Source: Ascarosepion bandense (lineage: Eukaryota; Mollusca; Cephalopoda; Sepiida; Sepiidae). From it: a stretch of DNA of 64,000 bases. Position numbers and translations under genes: made by a program. Below the pieces are notes generated by a model. It was not told where the DNA came from. It did no database searches and worked only from the letters and a program-made list of their open reading frames with translations. Each line of letters starts with the position of its first letter. Within the stretch, counting starts at the first letter, position 1. This document shows, piece after piece, positions 21,202-32,457 of the stretch. The stretch lies in contig JBBBDQ010001293.1 of NCBI GenBank assembly GCA_037127315.1, forward strand, positions 3,222,501 to 3,286,500. Direction: 5' to 3'.

Positions 21202-21437
21202 TACTCTTTTGGGTTTCTTTTTTTAGGTCCCTGGTATGTTTGAGATATTTGGTGTATAAAGGATTGAATGATGGTGGACATGTTCTTGTGGTGGATGAGA
21301 AAATTTTAAAATATGTTTGGGTAGTGAGTCGGATTAGCTAGGTATAGGATAGGTACTGAAAACCAACCTGAGTTTTTTCCACCCACCAAATCGGCCCTGT
21401 GCCACAATTGTATTTTTCATACAATAAATATTGAGAA
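21202..21437 (+). repeat. 0.23-kb direct repeat, right copy
   Basis: Partner of 20248-20478; the starts are 954 bp apart. Small differences and indels between copies show they are not recent. Confidence 0.7.
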
Positions 21438-21814
21438 AATGTATAAATAAGTGAAAGAAGGAAACATAAGTTGTTAACTGTTTTTCTATTAACTGGAATA
21501 AGTTGTCAGTTTCAATATTTTCATTTGTACCCATTTATTAAAATAAAAACCATCAACCATATTTATGATTGGTATTTCAACATTTTGTTAAAGTTGTTAA
21601 GCTCAAATGTTCAAAGATGCCACTGAGAAATTTCAAATTTGTTGAGGAACATCCCAATCATTACGTTAATTAAAACGCATCAGAAAATTAAAATAGCAAA
21701 ACCGTGAAATATTCCCGTGTTTAAACGATTAAACATATAATTAACCAGTAATGTTTCCATAAATACTTTTATCTCTGTTATGAAAATTTTAAAACAAGTA
21801 ACCTAATTATGCAT

Positions 21815-22108
21815 GTTGTGGTGCAGTGGATATCGGCTTGGAACGAAACATCGGAGAGTCGAGTTCGAATTCCACGAATTCGTTGCATTCACTTACGCAA
21901 AAATACCCTGGGGAAAGGTATGAATCCGTCTCTTCTCCCTCTAGCTACTGTTAAATAGCAGATCAGACTTGGTTCTATAGCAATGGTTCGTAATCAATCT
22001 ACTTCAGAAAGTAATGGCGGCCTACTGTGGGAAAATCTTCTGCTCATTCAATCATGTCTCTTTCGACACATAATTGCCCAAACATGTATCACGTATGGCA
22101 AATGAACC
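21815..22108 (+). mobile_element. SINE-A, near full length
   Basis: Head GTTGTGGTGCAGTGGATATC (A box) and GAGTTCGAATTCC (B box). The body has CACTTACGCAAAAATACCCT, a GGTTCTATAGCAATGGTT block and GTCTCTTTCGACACA. The end is ACGTATGGCAAATGAACCT. It is the clearest plus-strand copy. Confidence 0.85.
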
Positions 22109-22326
22109 TAATCCGGACTTAAGAATTATGCAAAGGTGAAAACAATTTTGTTTATGAAATTACGTGATCTTTTTCAGATTTTATCTCTAATATCAATAAT
22201 CACACATTGGACACCTTGACCACACTATATATTGTAGAATAATAAAGACTATCAATATAATAACACTATTTCGAATGAGATACGGGAATGAACTACCACG
22301 TTTACGGAATATGAGAAACATATTTG

Positions 22327-23300
22327 TAATGATATAACGATTGACCAATTCACATGCCCAGAATAATTAGGCTATATAACTACTCCGATTAGAAATGAAC
22401 AACTACTACGCATGAGCAGTGTGTACTAACACAAAGGTCTTATGTTTTGCCAATAATGGCGTCGCTAATAGAAAACACTTTATCATTAGAGAGCCTCGAT
22501 CTTGTAGATGCATGGATAACCGCGTTCGCGGCTAATAAACGAGAGGAGAAAAATAGAATAACCAATATTCTTTTGACCACAGCTACCGCCAAAGAGATTA
22601 TGGAAATTTAAAAAATAGCTAATCGAATATTCTTGAGAAATTTTTCTTTTAGCGAAATAAGACAGATAAAGAAAAATATGCAGCCACATAGAAGAAAATA
22701 AATTGATACGAGACAAAAAGTTGATGAAGCAGTTACAAAAACCTTTTTATTTCGTCTAGAAAATGAGTGTTAAAATCGCGAGTTTGAAAAACTCGGAAAA
22801 GAAAGCCTAACGAATATAATGAAGACATTTTGAACAGACGTCCACGGATAAGTAATGATAGTGCTAAGCGAGGACAGCAACTTACGCTTGCAGGATGAAA
22901 TGTCTGACGAAGAAATCTCCACGCAGTGCTGAACCAAAACGAAACCTACCCTTCCAGGATAAAATGTCTGACAAAGAAAGTGACAACTAAAGAAGACCAA
23001 TCAATTCACGAACATGGCTTTGAGAACGAGAGAAAACGTGATATTACAAGATCTACCAGAAAAAAGAGACACGTGAAGATCCCACAAGAGACAAAGAAAC
23101 CCTGAAAACGAAATGAGAGTTAGAAGAATTACAGGAATATCAAGGAGCACAAAACCCCTTCATTACAGGGAGATGTAGATTAATCAACTAACGTAATCGG
23201 AATCACAGGCTATATAACTACTCTGTTTATGAGGAAGAGTACTACTGCGCATGCGCATTGATTACTAATACGAAGGACCTAGGACTTCACTACAATGTTT
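22327..23300 (+). mobile_element. short LTR-like element with gag-like frame
   Basis: Two diverged direct repeats, about 22327-22450 and 23179-23300, both start TGTA, contain GGCTATATAACTACTC (a TATA-like promoter), GCGCATGCGCA or its decayed form, and an ACGAAGGACCTA-type end. ACAGGGAGA just before the right copy could be a polypurine tract. Between them lies a gag-like frame (22456-22611) and purine-rich decayed sequence. The interior is only about 0.73 kb, so this is a deleted or non-autonomous LTR element at best. Confidence 0.45.
22456..22611 (+). pseudogene. possible gag N-terminal remnant
   Basis: A 51-codon ATG frame reads MASLIENTLSLESLDLVDAW then ITAFAANKREEKNRITNILL and TTATAKEIMEI before a stop. 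The spacing of a Trp-containing helix, a basic Glu-rich turn and a Leu-rich helix resembles the start of retrotransposon Gag capsid regions. A shifted frame continues with IFLLAK and KICSHIEENKLIRDKKLMKQ. The assignment is by style only and unproven. Confidence 0.35.
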
Positions 23301-23879
23301 GTCTGAATAATTGTTTGAAAAGAAAACTGAATTTCAACCAAAATGTATTCTATTAATAAACATCAAACAGTTATTTATAAGGAATCGTAAAATATTATTA
23401 TTACTATTAGCAATTATATGAATTCTAAGGCGATTTATGTGTTGGAATTATTTTTCTGAATAAATGGTTTCCGTCTAGCCTTTATCATCATCTTAATATG
23501 ATATCACAGAATCCTATATTTTCAACGGAAATATGAACAACAGAAAACTACAAGCCAGATATAAAAGTGCAGGAATAAAACCTTTGAAAGGCGGAAGAAA
23601 TTACCGACCGGAACTGTGTGTTAACAATAAAGAGGAATATATTCCTCATACAATTCTTCGAATAAACGGTGTAATTTTATCCTTATTCAAAATATGTCTA
23701 TTTTTAAGAGAAAAAGTTAAGTTCAAAAATGCGAATTTTATTCCCTGCTGCAATGGATTATTGAGTAAATATTCCCTTTTAGAAACCATTTTCATGTAAA
23801 TTGTAAACCTTCATCTCTATTATTAATATATGATGCAAACATTTCCAGCGTTTATTTATTTTTAAATCATATTATCCTA
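23301..23879. other. unannotated region
   Basis: An 88-codon frame at 23533-23799 has no recognisable motif. AT-rich otherwise. Confidence 0.35.
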
Positions 23880-24600
23880 GCAGTATAACCCGGCGTTGCT
23901 CGGGTGTAATGAAAGCTTTAAAACTAATCCATGGTCCTGGAGCTCAGACTCATTGGACGTTGGCACGAAAGAGTAAAAAGCAATAGTTGTTTCCAGTTAA
24001 AGCAAAACCGGAGACTGAAAGAAAAATGAATGGATGTAAGTCAAATTTTGCTTTTCTGGTTTCGATATCAAATAATTTTTTTCGTTGTAAACTGAATTTT
24101 GAAGATTAAATAAGTCCTCTGAGTTAATGGTATCATGGCTTAGACTAAGAACTACAATTATACCTACTTAGAGCCACACCCGAAGCAAAAACTAAAATAA
24201 AAGGGTTGAAAAATACAGTCATACAGGCAGATAAACAGACACACACATAAACTTCTTGCCTTTTATATACATATAATTATTATCAATTTTCTGCACTATT
24301 GTAAGAACTGCAGCCTTGAAACTTCTGAATATCGTTTCTTATGTTTTTGTCTATGAGTGTATCAAATTTGATTAAAATCGGACCACTCCTTTTATAACCC
24401 GATTTTTTCGATTATCGATTTTCGATATTTATCTGGGGTACGTCGACACAAAACCTAGCTAAGAAGACTCGCAGTCGCTTATAGTACAACTGTGTAAAAT
24501 TTCAAGAAAATCGGTTCAGCTGTTTCGGAGTCTATAGGTAACGGACACACACACACACACACACATACACACACAGACAAGGTTCCAGTTATAAATAAGT
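23880..24600 (+). mobile_element. R3 repeat
   Basis: Begins with ACCCGGCGTTGCTCGGGT, a short GC palindrome-like end, and finishes with AAAATCGGTTCAGCTGTTTC, GGAGTCTATAGGTAACGGAC and an (AC)n run. The right half is present in reverse at 63386-63775, including ATCGATTTTCGATATTTATC and the sequence around GCCTTTTATATA. It is a non-coding interspersed element of unknown class. Similar 'CCCGGCGTTGC' ends are familiar from invertebrate repeats, but I cannot name the superfamily from sequence alone. Confidence 0.65.
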
Positions 24601-24688
24601 TTAGATTTATATTTTTGTTTTTTGTTTTCTTTTATAAACAAAAAAAGAATTACTGCTGGTAAGCATGGAGTTACACACACGTACACAC

Positions 24689-24691
<3 letters not shown>

Positions 24692-24722
<31 letters not shown>
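24692..24722. repeat. (AG)n microsatellite
   Basis: About fifteen AG units adjoining the 3' side of a minus-strand LINE-J. Confidence 0.95.
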
Positions 24723-24726
<4 letters not shown>

Positions 24727-25450
24727 GGGAGGGAGAGAGAAAGAGGGTAAAGAGGATACCGAAGAATGTATGGGATTTAAGGAGGTAAGAGTTGGCAGTT
24801 GACAAAACATTTAAACGTTTCGAGATTGTAACTATTGTGGAAGCAAGTATATGAAGGGAGTTCCATAGACGGGAAGTGCCAGAAAAAAAAAACTGGTAGA
24901 ATACAAGTGTTTGTTATTTTTTTGCTATTTTGAAGATAAAAATGTGTGATCTTGATGGTAATTTCCTCGCAAGAGCAAATTGATGTCGTCGGGGCACCAA
25001 TAAAAAAACTAGTCAGAGCAGAAACTGCGAAAATATTGTCGAAAATACAGAAAGAAGCCACATCCCGTGGCTGAGACAGTAACTGAAGGTCAGCTTATCA
25101 AATCAGGATCGATTACGTTGCAGATACTTCTTTGACTTTTGTCGAGAACCTCAAGGTAAATAGCCAAAGTACCCGAAAAGATATAGCAACATTATTCAAA
25201 GTAAAAAGTTCTTGCCTGAGAGAGTGACCCAAGCTTTTTAGCTGGAGATGCTGGTATAGATGCCACTTGAGGTCGGTTAAGAGAGTGAGACCAAGGAGGC
25301 GCAATGAGTTGCTTTCGAGGAGATTATCGTGATTCATATTGATGGAAGTTAGAAAAGCATCTCTATGGTGGTTAAAGAAGAGTAGCTTCGTTTTAGAAGC
25401 ATTAAATTTACAAATCATTTCCTACCCCATTCAATCACAGACTGGAGGTA
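24723..25450 (-). mobile_element. LINE-J fragment reaching into the thumb region
   Basis: Minus-strand frames give MICKFNASKTKLLFFNHHRD, then SLRLLGLTLLTDLKWHLYQH and SLGHSLRQELF (25113-25418), followed in other frames by a YLEVLDKSQRSICNVIDPDL block, a SFCSD piece and FFWHFPSMELPSYTCFHNSY with NLETFKCFVNCQLLP (24777-25061). The order is that of LINE-J from just after the catalytic palm to the C-terminus. Stops and frame changes show decay. The normal 3' end is replaced by the AG microsatellite. Confidence 0.8.
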
Positions 25451-25717
25451 GCAAAGTATTGGTGACAGACTTTTGATAAACTTAAGTAATCGTACAGGTA
25501 ACTTGCGCATTCTATCTTAAAAGAAATATTTGAGTTCCCAAGCGATGTATTACTTCGAATCTTTCAATATTTGAACATTTTCTCAATTCATGACGAGAAC
25601 AAGCGTATTTTATAAAGCGAAAAAAATCAGTCCTAAAGGAATTTGACGAATCTCGTCATGAGAGAACTCACTTGAAATACCAACTAAACAAATCATCGAA
25701 GTTTGCGTTTATATATA
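25451..25717. other. spacer between two LINE-J copies
   Basis: AT-rich, nothing recognised. Confidence 0.4.
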
Positions 25718-26287
25718 TAATCATCTCACCCCTAGCAAGCAGTAATGCCACTCGTGCGCATGGGGTTACACAAGAGGAGAGTGATGAGATAGAGAAACAA
25801 GTTATAGGGGTTGTCAGAGAATGGGTAAGTGAAAGAAGAGAACACTGGTATGAAGAGAGCTGTATGAGAGTGGAGTGGAAAGGGAGAAGAACATGATACA
25901 ATGCTTGTCAGGGAAAGAAGATAAGAGATGGCAATTGATATTAAATTTAAATTTATAGAGATTGTAGCTGTCACGGAAGCAAGTATACAGAAGGTAATTC
26001 CACTTGCGAGAAGTTATGGTTACGTTTGATTGGTTTCACTGTAAAAGATTGGGACCTAGTTGCTAGTCTAGTGGCTCGAGTCAATTCATGCAGACGGGGC
26101 ACTAGAGAGCAAAACTCACCGCAGCAGAAGCCTTGAAAGCATTTGTAAAAGAGACACAGGGAAGCAACATTACATCGGTGAGAAAGCGATTAAAATTGAG
26201 CTATCAGGTTGGTATCGAACACATTGCTGATTCTCCATTGGATTATCTTAAGAACCCCGAGATGAATAGCAGGGGAACCAACCAGCT
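25718..26287 (-). mobile_element. LINE-J 3' fragment
   Basis: The plus strand starts with the reverse of the family end (CTCACCCCTAGCAAGCAGTA) and continues through GTTTGATTGGTTTCACTGTA, GGGACCTAGTTGCTAGTCTA and CAGAAGCCTTGAAAGCATTT, all reverse complements of LINE-J coding. Coding remnants correspond to the CRRDVASLCLF ... FTVKPIKRN region. It breaks off at about 26287, where mariner sequence begins. Confidence 0.75.
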
Positions 26288-26575
26288 GTGACTGCACTAT
26301 TTTATTCAAAAGTAATCTCAAGTTAAAGCACACAATTCTTTTTGAGAGTTACAGCAAATATGCTTTATTGGAAACAACATGCAGAGATTAGTTGAGACGT
26401 TTCAAAAAAATGATTTTGATGTTGAACGTAAAAAACGTACTGGCGCACAGAAAAACAGAAAGACAAAGAATTGAAGGCATTACTTGATGACGACTCATGT
26501 CAAGGGCAAGCTATTAGACTACAGTTACTCAATTAACGTCAACCACTGTTGGGATTACAATCACTGTAGACTCCA
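26288..26575 (+). pseudogene. mariner transposase N-terminal fragment
   Basis: AAGCACACAATTCTTTTTGA and downstream sequence match the 5' part of the mariner copy at 27784-28995, in opposite orientation. Frames give a QRLVETFQKNDFDVERKKRT-like start, then ELKALLDDDSCQGQAIRLQL, the first helix-turn-helix of mariner transposases. The rest of the transposase is absent and no terminal repeat is seen on this side. Confidence 0.7.
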
Positions 26576-27020
26576 CGATTTTTTTAGCTGCATTGTATGT
26601 GCGTTATGATAGGCTAACATATAGTTTTCGAAATCAGAGGTGTTTTTCTCCTAGACCGGTTACCACCAAAGATCTGATGTACTTTTTACATATATAAGAC
26701 CTATATCAGATATACATTTCTTCTCATAAAAATAGAACTTGACAGGTTAAGTCAGATAGAATCTGAAACAGTACAACGAGCCGATCATTTCCCAGTATCT
26801 GCAGCGATGGATCATATATATAGGTTTGTTTTTCGTCTTAGCTGATACCAGTAGGCTTTCAAGACAAGATATGGCTAGAGGAAATAGTGTTTGTTCGGTT
26901 GGTTTTAGTAGTATTAAATGTTTACACGCTATCTTAATCGACTAACCCACTGAGCAGTTAGAACTATATCAAAGAACAGATAGGTTACCAGGCTCTGGTC
27001 GTCTAGATTTTTGGAAGTGA
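26576..27020. other. unannotated region
   Basis: No gene or repeat recognised. Confidence 0.4.
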
Positions 27021-27765
27021 ACCCACAAATCGTGGTATCGTTTATATATATGAGTTGAATATATGGTTTGGAATCCGACAAGATACAAAGAACAAGTAAA
27101 TAACAAATAGGAAAAAAGTGTTTTTAATCTAACATGTTTCATTTTAACAAGCTTCTTCAGATATTTATTAAAGACGAATGATTTAAAAAATCTAAGAGAC
27201 ACTATGTTGATTGAGGTATAGTTTCATTGGTCAGATACATGTCACGTTTGATAAAGCAATAGATGAATATTAAATGATTTCTTCCAATACATACATTTAT
27301 AACTGATTTCCTCGTTTTATTTAAAAAGAAAATTCGTTCCATCACTTGACGCGTATGTACAATATTTGTTTACGTATTTTGAACGAAAATGTATTTCGTC
27401 ACTGTCATTCACACGTACTAACTTTACTAATATATACATACATTTAATTCATCTATAATTTAAATACGCTTGAATAACATTATTTTCGCTTACATATACT
27501 TACAATCATAATAAACATCTAATGTTTTTATTACACGAGGGCAAATACACTTCAACAGATCAAAGTTTTTATTCTACATTTAACATTCATCGATTGCATT
27601 ATCACACGTGACACGTATCTGACCAATGAAACTATACCTCAATCAACATACGATCTCTTAGACTTTTCTTACATAGTTTGTCTTTAATAAATCTCTGAAA
27701 AAGCTTGTTAAAGTGAAACATGTTAGATTAATGACACTTTTTCCTACCTGTTCTTTACTTATATA
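27021..27765. repeat. R1 inverted repeat
   Basis: The left arm 27021-27290 (minus orientation) and right arm 27575-27765 (plus) are R1 copies facing each other, with about 285 bp between. Both carry AACATGTTAGATTAATGACAC or its complement, and the TATACCTCAATCAACATA block. The left copy continues into 27290-27400 (GTTCCATCACTTGACGCG), shared with 7780-8290 and 16800-16895. A transcript across this would fold back on itself. Confidence 0.75.
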
Positions 27766-27783
27766 TATATATATATATATATA
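27761..27783. repeat. (TA)n microsatellite bordering mariner
   Basis: TA tract ending in the TA at 27782-27783 that abuts the mariner terminal repeat. Confidence 0.95.
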
Positions 27784-28995
27784 TTAGGAGCTTCAATAAC
27801 TTCTCGCTGATTTATCATGAAAGTAATGTTTTATTTACAAAAATGTGTAGGAACATGAAAGTTTTGTCCATCGCTAGCCACTTTTTCCATCTTTCTGGCA
27901 ATATTTGAATTCCACGTCGGAAACGATATGTCTTTTTAGGCTAACCCAGAGTTAACACATAATAATGAAAGTGCTGCTTATTAGTAACAAGTGCCATCGG
28001 TCAAAACAGGTAAAAATCGGACGGGGAGATATTTGGTGAATACGTCGAATGGGGTAGAACTTCCCGATTTAAGCATTTCCATGAAGGTTCTCACTCCTTT
28101 TGAAACTTGTGACAGCGTTATATTGCCAAAATCACTTCATTTTGTCTCTGGTCATATAGTGGCCGTTTTTACTTCCATAGTCGGCTCAAACACATCAATT
28201 GTAGTCGCCAGCGATCCCCCATGAGAGTTTTGGTTGGTTTGAGCAGCTCCGAACCATGGATTTTCGGCTTTGCCTCCGATGTTGATGCATGGCCAGACTT
28301 ACCTCATGATCTTTTACCTTTAGGGTTATCATATTATATCCGCTTTCCGTTGCCGGTTACGATACGATGCGATGCAAGAAACCTTAAATATTCTGCAGTT
28401 GAAGCAGCTGTTCACACGTGAGAAGACGCCGTTCGACGTCTTGCAACTTCAACACGCACGGCACGCAATATCTTTGCTTTTGTAATCATTTCTGATGCAC
28501 TTAAATCTTTCGAAACAAATGTGTAATAATTTCTTAATGATTCTGCAAGTTCACTTTGCTCCTTATATGAGTCTTCACAAAGTAATGCCTCCAAATCTTC
28601 ATCGTGAATTTTTTTTCCCGTGCGCTAGACGGTTCTTTATGTTCAACATCAAAATTATTATTTTTGAAGTATCTGATCCAATTTGAGCATGTTATTTTCG
28701 ACAGTGCATGATCGCCGTAAGTCTAAAAAAGAATTGTGTGCTTCAGTTGTAGATTTCCTTTAAATAAAGTAGTGCAGTAAAATTCCCCGTAAATACACTT
28801 ACGTTGACAGGAAATCCGACATGTTTAACGCTACAAAAAACAAACTTGTTTAAACTTCGGCAAATGACATAAACTGAATTGCAAGTTTGCTTATAGAATA
28901 ATTTCTTATAGATGCGTTACCAGTAGAAACTACACGCACGCAGTTCTTGGAACATCATCTGCTGGAAAACAGAGAGAATTTATTCAATGTCCTAA
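27784..28995 (-). mobile_element. near full-length dead mariner transposon
   Basis: A 1212 bp element bounded by 26-bp terminal inverted repeats: TTAGGAGCTTCAATAACTTC... at 27784-27809 and, read in reverse, TTAGGACATTGAATAAATTC... ending at 28995 (21 of 26 positions match). TA dinucleotides flank both ends, as expected for Tc1/mariner. Reading the minus strand, transposase pieces appear in order: an EPSSAREKKIHDEDLEALLC helix-turn-helix region, KDLSASEMITKAK, then RLQLMCLSRLWK, KRPLYDQRQNEVILA, the block EVLPHSTYSPNISPSDFYLF, and finally RRGIQILPERWKKW near 27900. Several stops and frameshifts interrupt these. The position of the second catalytic Asp (DNARPH in relatives) reads YNAVTS. It cannot make active transposase. 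The insertion went into or created TA-rich flanks. Confidence 0.9.
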
Positions 28996-29006
28996 TATAT
29001 ATATAT

Positions 29007-29447
29007 AGTCATCCGCAGACAGATCTGTTTCGCTGTATCACAGCTCATCAGTTAGGTTAGACTCCGATTGCTTTTAACCCAGGATAGAAACCCGACCGAA
29101 TTGGCGTCAGTCGGCGATTCTACCTCCGGGCTATGGGCGTTCGGTAGAAGAAGGCAGGCTTTTTAGCGTATTCATTATCATTATACACGCCCAATAGCCA
29201 GAGTGCTCTAAATCTTTACGGAATGAGCGATGCGTATATGCCAGATTAGCTGCTGTTTTTCAAAGTCTACCATTCTTCCAGTGTGCTCAATCAGGGTGTG
29301 AGAGCGTAAATCGTCATCCGCAGACAGATCTGTTTCGCTGTATCACAACTCATCAGTACGGTTAGATTCCGATTACTTTTAACCCAGGATTGAAACCCGA
29401 CTGAATTGGCGTCAGTCGGCTATTCTACCTCCGGGATATGAGCGTTC

Positions 29448-29449
<2 letters not shown>
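29007..29449 (-). repeat. R2 repeat, inverted copy, about 1.5 units
   Basis: The reverse complement of the R2 unit at 15976-16725: GTCATCCGCAGACAGATCTG, TTTCGCTGTATCACAGCTCA, GGCGTCAGTCGGCGATTCTA and CACGCCCAATAGCCAGA. A second partial unit starts at 29312. TA tracts lie on both sides (28996-29006 and 29450-29499). Confidence 0.75.

Positions 29450-29499
<50 letters not shown>
29450..29499. repeat. (TA)n microsatellite
   Basis: About 25 TA units closing the R2 copy. Confidence 0.95.
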
Positions 29500-29502
<3 letters not shown>

Positions 29503-30039
29503 GCTCGGAGAACAGTGCCAAAGTTAGAGTCAAGGGCTGTTTTGATAATTAAATTTAATACTGAATAAATTCTGCCTGATGAATTCAGAATCAGACAACA
29601 ATAAAAGTAGTGACCGAACAGAGAAACGAATGAAAAAATCATTGCAATAGATGGGAACATCAAGCACACTATAAAATGTCGGTTGACATTTTCACCTTTC
29701 TAGAAAGTTTTTATTTTCAAAAGAAATGAATAAATGCACAAACCTCTGAAAGGTAAAATAAAACCATCTTGGTTCAACAACAATATTAACAAAAACGCGA
29801 CGTCATAAATAAAAGAAAAAAATAAATTCATGAAAACCTTTGCGGATTGAATCACAATTGATTATTTCAAAGTACTGCCAATATTTCTGTTATACGATAT
29901 TTTTGTCAATTCATCATGAGACGTTTCGAGAATCCAGTTTATCTGTGACAGGAAAACCGAACATATGAACTGATTCAGAAAATAATGAGGTCAGTGCGAA
30001 TATCAAGAATTTCATTAAATTAAATCCCTACACAGCTCC
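29500..30039. other. unannotated region
   Basis: AT-rich, nothing recognised. Confidence 0.4.
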
Positions 30040-30214
30040 AGTAAATTTCTGATTCTCCATGTTATCCTCTCTTTTATAAGAGTCTGATCCAGCCAAATAT
30101 GGAGTATTGCTGCCATATCTGAACCGGCGCTTGCCAGACCTCACTTTCCAGTCTTGGTAGAGCACAAAAGTTTCTCCAAGGCCTTGAGGGAGAATAATTA
30201 TTTTCCACACTCTT

Positions 30215-30271
<57 letters not shown>

Positions 30272-30545
30272 CATGTAGCAAGTGTCTTACTGCTCTATCG
30301 CTACTACCATGAAAAATACTCAGACGAACTGAATTCCCTGGTTTCACCATGTCTGACCTCCAGGGCTAAGACCTGCTAAACCCCCTACACTCCCTCGTAT
30401 TCCATCGGCAAGAAGTAAGCTCTACTCAAATAGCTTCTTCCTGCGAACCACAGCTCTACGAAACAGACTCCCAAGTAGATGTTCTCTCTCTTATTAAAGT
30501 CTTGACCTGATCAATTCTAGAGTCAACCGTCATCTTCTTTCCATG
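30040..30545 (+). mobile_element. LINE-J-related fragment split by a microsatellite
   Basis: Frames give SLIRPNMEYCCHIWTGACQT then LGRAQKFLQGLEGE, and after a (CT)n tract at 30217-30265 RRHVASVLLLYRYYHEKYSD and ELNSLVSPCLTSRAK. The order matches the LINE-J C-terminus, but residues such as LLLYRYYH differ, so this may be a sister family. The CT tract falls where LINE-J encodes the QPLSHRR segment. Confidence 0.75.
30217..30265. repeat. (CT)n microsatellite
   Basis: About 24 CT units inside the LINE fragment. Confidence 0.95.
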
Positions 30546-31344
30546 TAAACTACCCCTTCAATTAACACACTACTTTGAGTGGCTCCCGGGCTATGTACAA
30601 GGTGAAACATACTGTACAAAATATAAGTAAACGATCGTAGGAACGAATATTCAGTATGATGCATTTTGAGAGTTGCCGCAGAAAAGACCTTGGGCATTGG
30701 ACAAAAAGTGTCTGGGGGTCGAGGTCTGAAGCGGTTGAAGACTGTACAAATGACAGATATTGATATATTGAACTTGTAGATGTATGTTGATACTAGCAGA
30801 ATGGGTGGCAGAAGGTTGCAGCGAATCTGCTCAAAGGATAACAACGATGGTTGATTTGATTGTTTCAGCTGACAGTCATGTGACCCCACTTTTGCACTCA
30901 GTTGATGTATCTGTGACTGGCGCTTGTCAAGGTTCGCGGGAATTCAGAGATTATAGGATTTGGAGAAAACTGGGAAGTGGAAGTTAAAAAGAAAAATGGA
31001 AGAGGAATTAAAGAAACACAAAAAGAAAGAAAGAGGAAGAGACATAAAAGAAGCAACATACGAATCCGCGTGTACAAAATCACACACATACCTATATATA
31101 TATTGTATGTATTATTGTGTGTATAAGGGGGCGCCTAGATATAAATGTATTTCAGATACAAGAATGAACCTAATTATGTATACGTTTTTCCATTATGTGA
31201 GAACACCTGATTATATGTGGTTTATGTTAATTTTAGATATAGTTAAATGTGCATTCTTGAACTGATTATAACTTTATGTACTGATCATTCTACTCGTATT
31301 GGAGAAAGGTTAGTATCAACAATCCGAATGAGGCATGCCGGTAT
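30546..31344. other. unannotated region
   Basis: Frames up to 119 codons (30530-30889, minus) have no recognisable motif. 30970-31050 is purine-rich. Confidence 0.35.
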
Positions 31345-31690
31345 ATATGGATATATATATATATATATGTAATGATTATTAAGACGTATGAAAAGAAAAT
31401 ATACCAGCTCGTTTGGGAGTTAAGTGTGCACAGACGTACATTGTCTTTATACATAGGGGTATATAAAGTTGCTCGTATACTTATATATATATATATATAT
31501 ATATATACGAATGTTTATACATGTATGCATGAATCCGCTTCTCATGGATTTGCGAGTGTGTGAAAACAATAATTGTATGTGGATATAAAGAGATAAATGT
31601 ATGAAGAACATATATACGTCTCGATGTCAGGATGTATGGAAATATGAAAATATGGGCGTAATTTGGGAGTATGTGTGAGAATTGCTAGCC

Positions 31691-31750
<60 letters not shown>
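31345..31750. repeat. cluster of three (TA)n tracts
   Basis: TA tracts at 31351-31369, 31482-31507 and 31695-31750, separated by AT-rich sequence. Frames across them are (IY)n artefacts. Confidence 0.9.
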
Positions 31751-31751
<1 letters not shown>

Positions 31752-32394
31752 CACTATTTTTACGCGCGGAAATCCCGTCTTTATGAAATGTATATGTGTG
31801 AGTGTACGAACGCAACGGTCCGTATGTAGACACGAAAAAGTGTAGGTCGGTAAGTATGGATAAGCATAAACAAAGTCACATTTATAAGTATATGTGGGAA
31901 TGTACGCATATGTATATATGGATATAGGTTAGTATAAATGAGTAGGTTAGTTTAAGGGGCCACACAAACACGCGTATCCATGAAATTAGAAGTTCCTTCA
32001 GAGGTCAACCTCTTCACGACTGGTCTGTACACTCCCAGCCGATCTGACGCAAACGCCTAAGTCCTGATTCTCTTTTTCTTTTTCTCTTTTCCTTCTTCTT
32101 ACTTTTATTTTTATTATTATTCTTATATTTTTTATCCTTCTCTTCAGTTAAAGAAAATGCTTATTCCGGCAATTTTTTTCTACCAAATGGAAGGAATATT
32201 GTGTGGTCTGATGAAATGAGCTAATTAAGCTCATTAAAATGAATTACAATTTAAAGCAGTTTAAATGACGCGTTGAGTTTTCCTTTATAAATATTATATT
32301 GCTCTAGATAACATCCATTGTGCTCTCTATATAGTTATAACACTTAATATTTTATAGTAAGTTAATCTTGTTGGATTATCTTCACTGTTTACGG
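31751..32394. other. unannotated AT-rich region
   Basis: Nothing recognised; a T-rich stretch occurs at 32068-32145. Confidence 0.4.
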
Positions 32395-32408
32395 ACTGGA
32401 CATCTATA

Positions 32409-32457
<49 letters not shown>

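Noticed and set aside
21815..21870. tRNA gene
   Set aside because: A and B boxes are present, but the arms do not pair as a cloverleaf and the same head occurs in several dispersed copies with a constant non-tRNA body, so it is a SINE head. The same holds for SINE-B and SINE-C.
30530..30889. 119-codon minus frame
   Set aside because: No recognisable motif, and it overlaps the end of a LINE fragment on the other strand.
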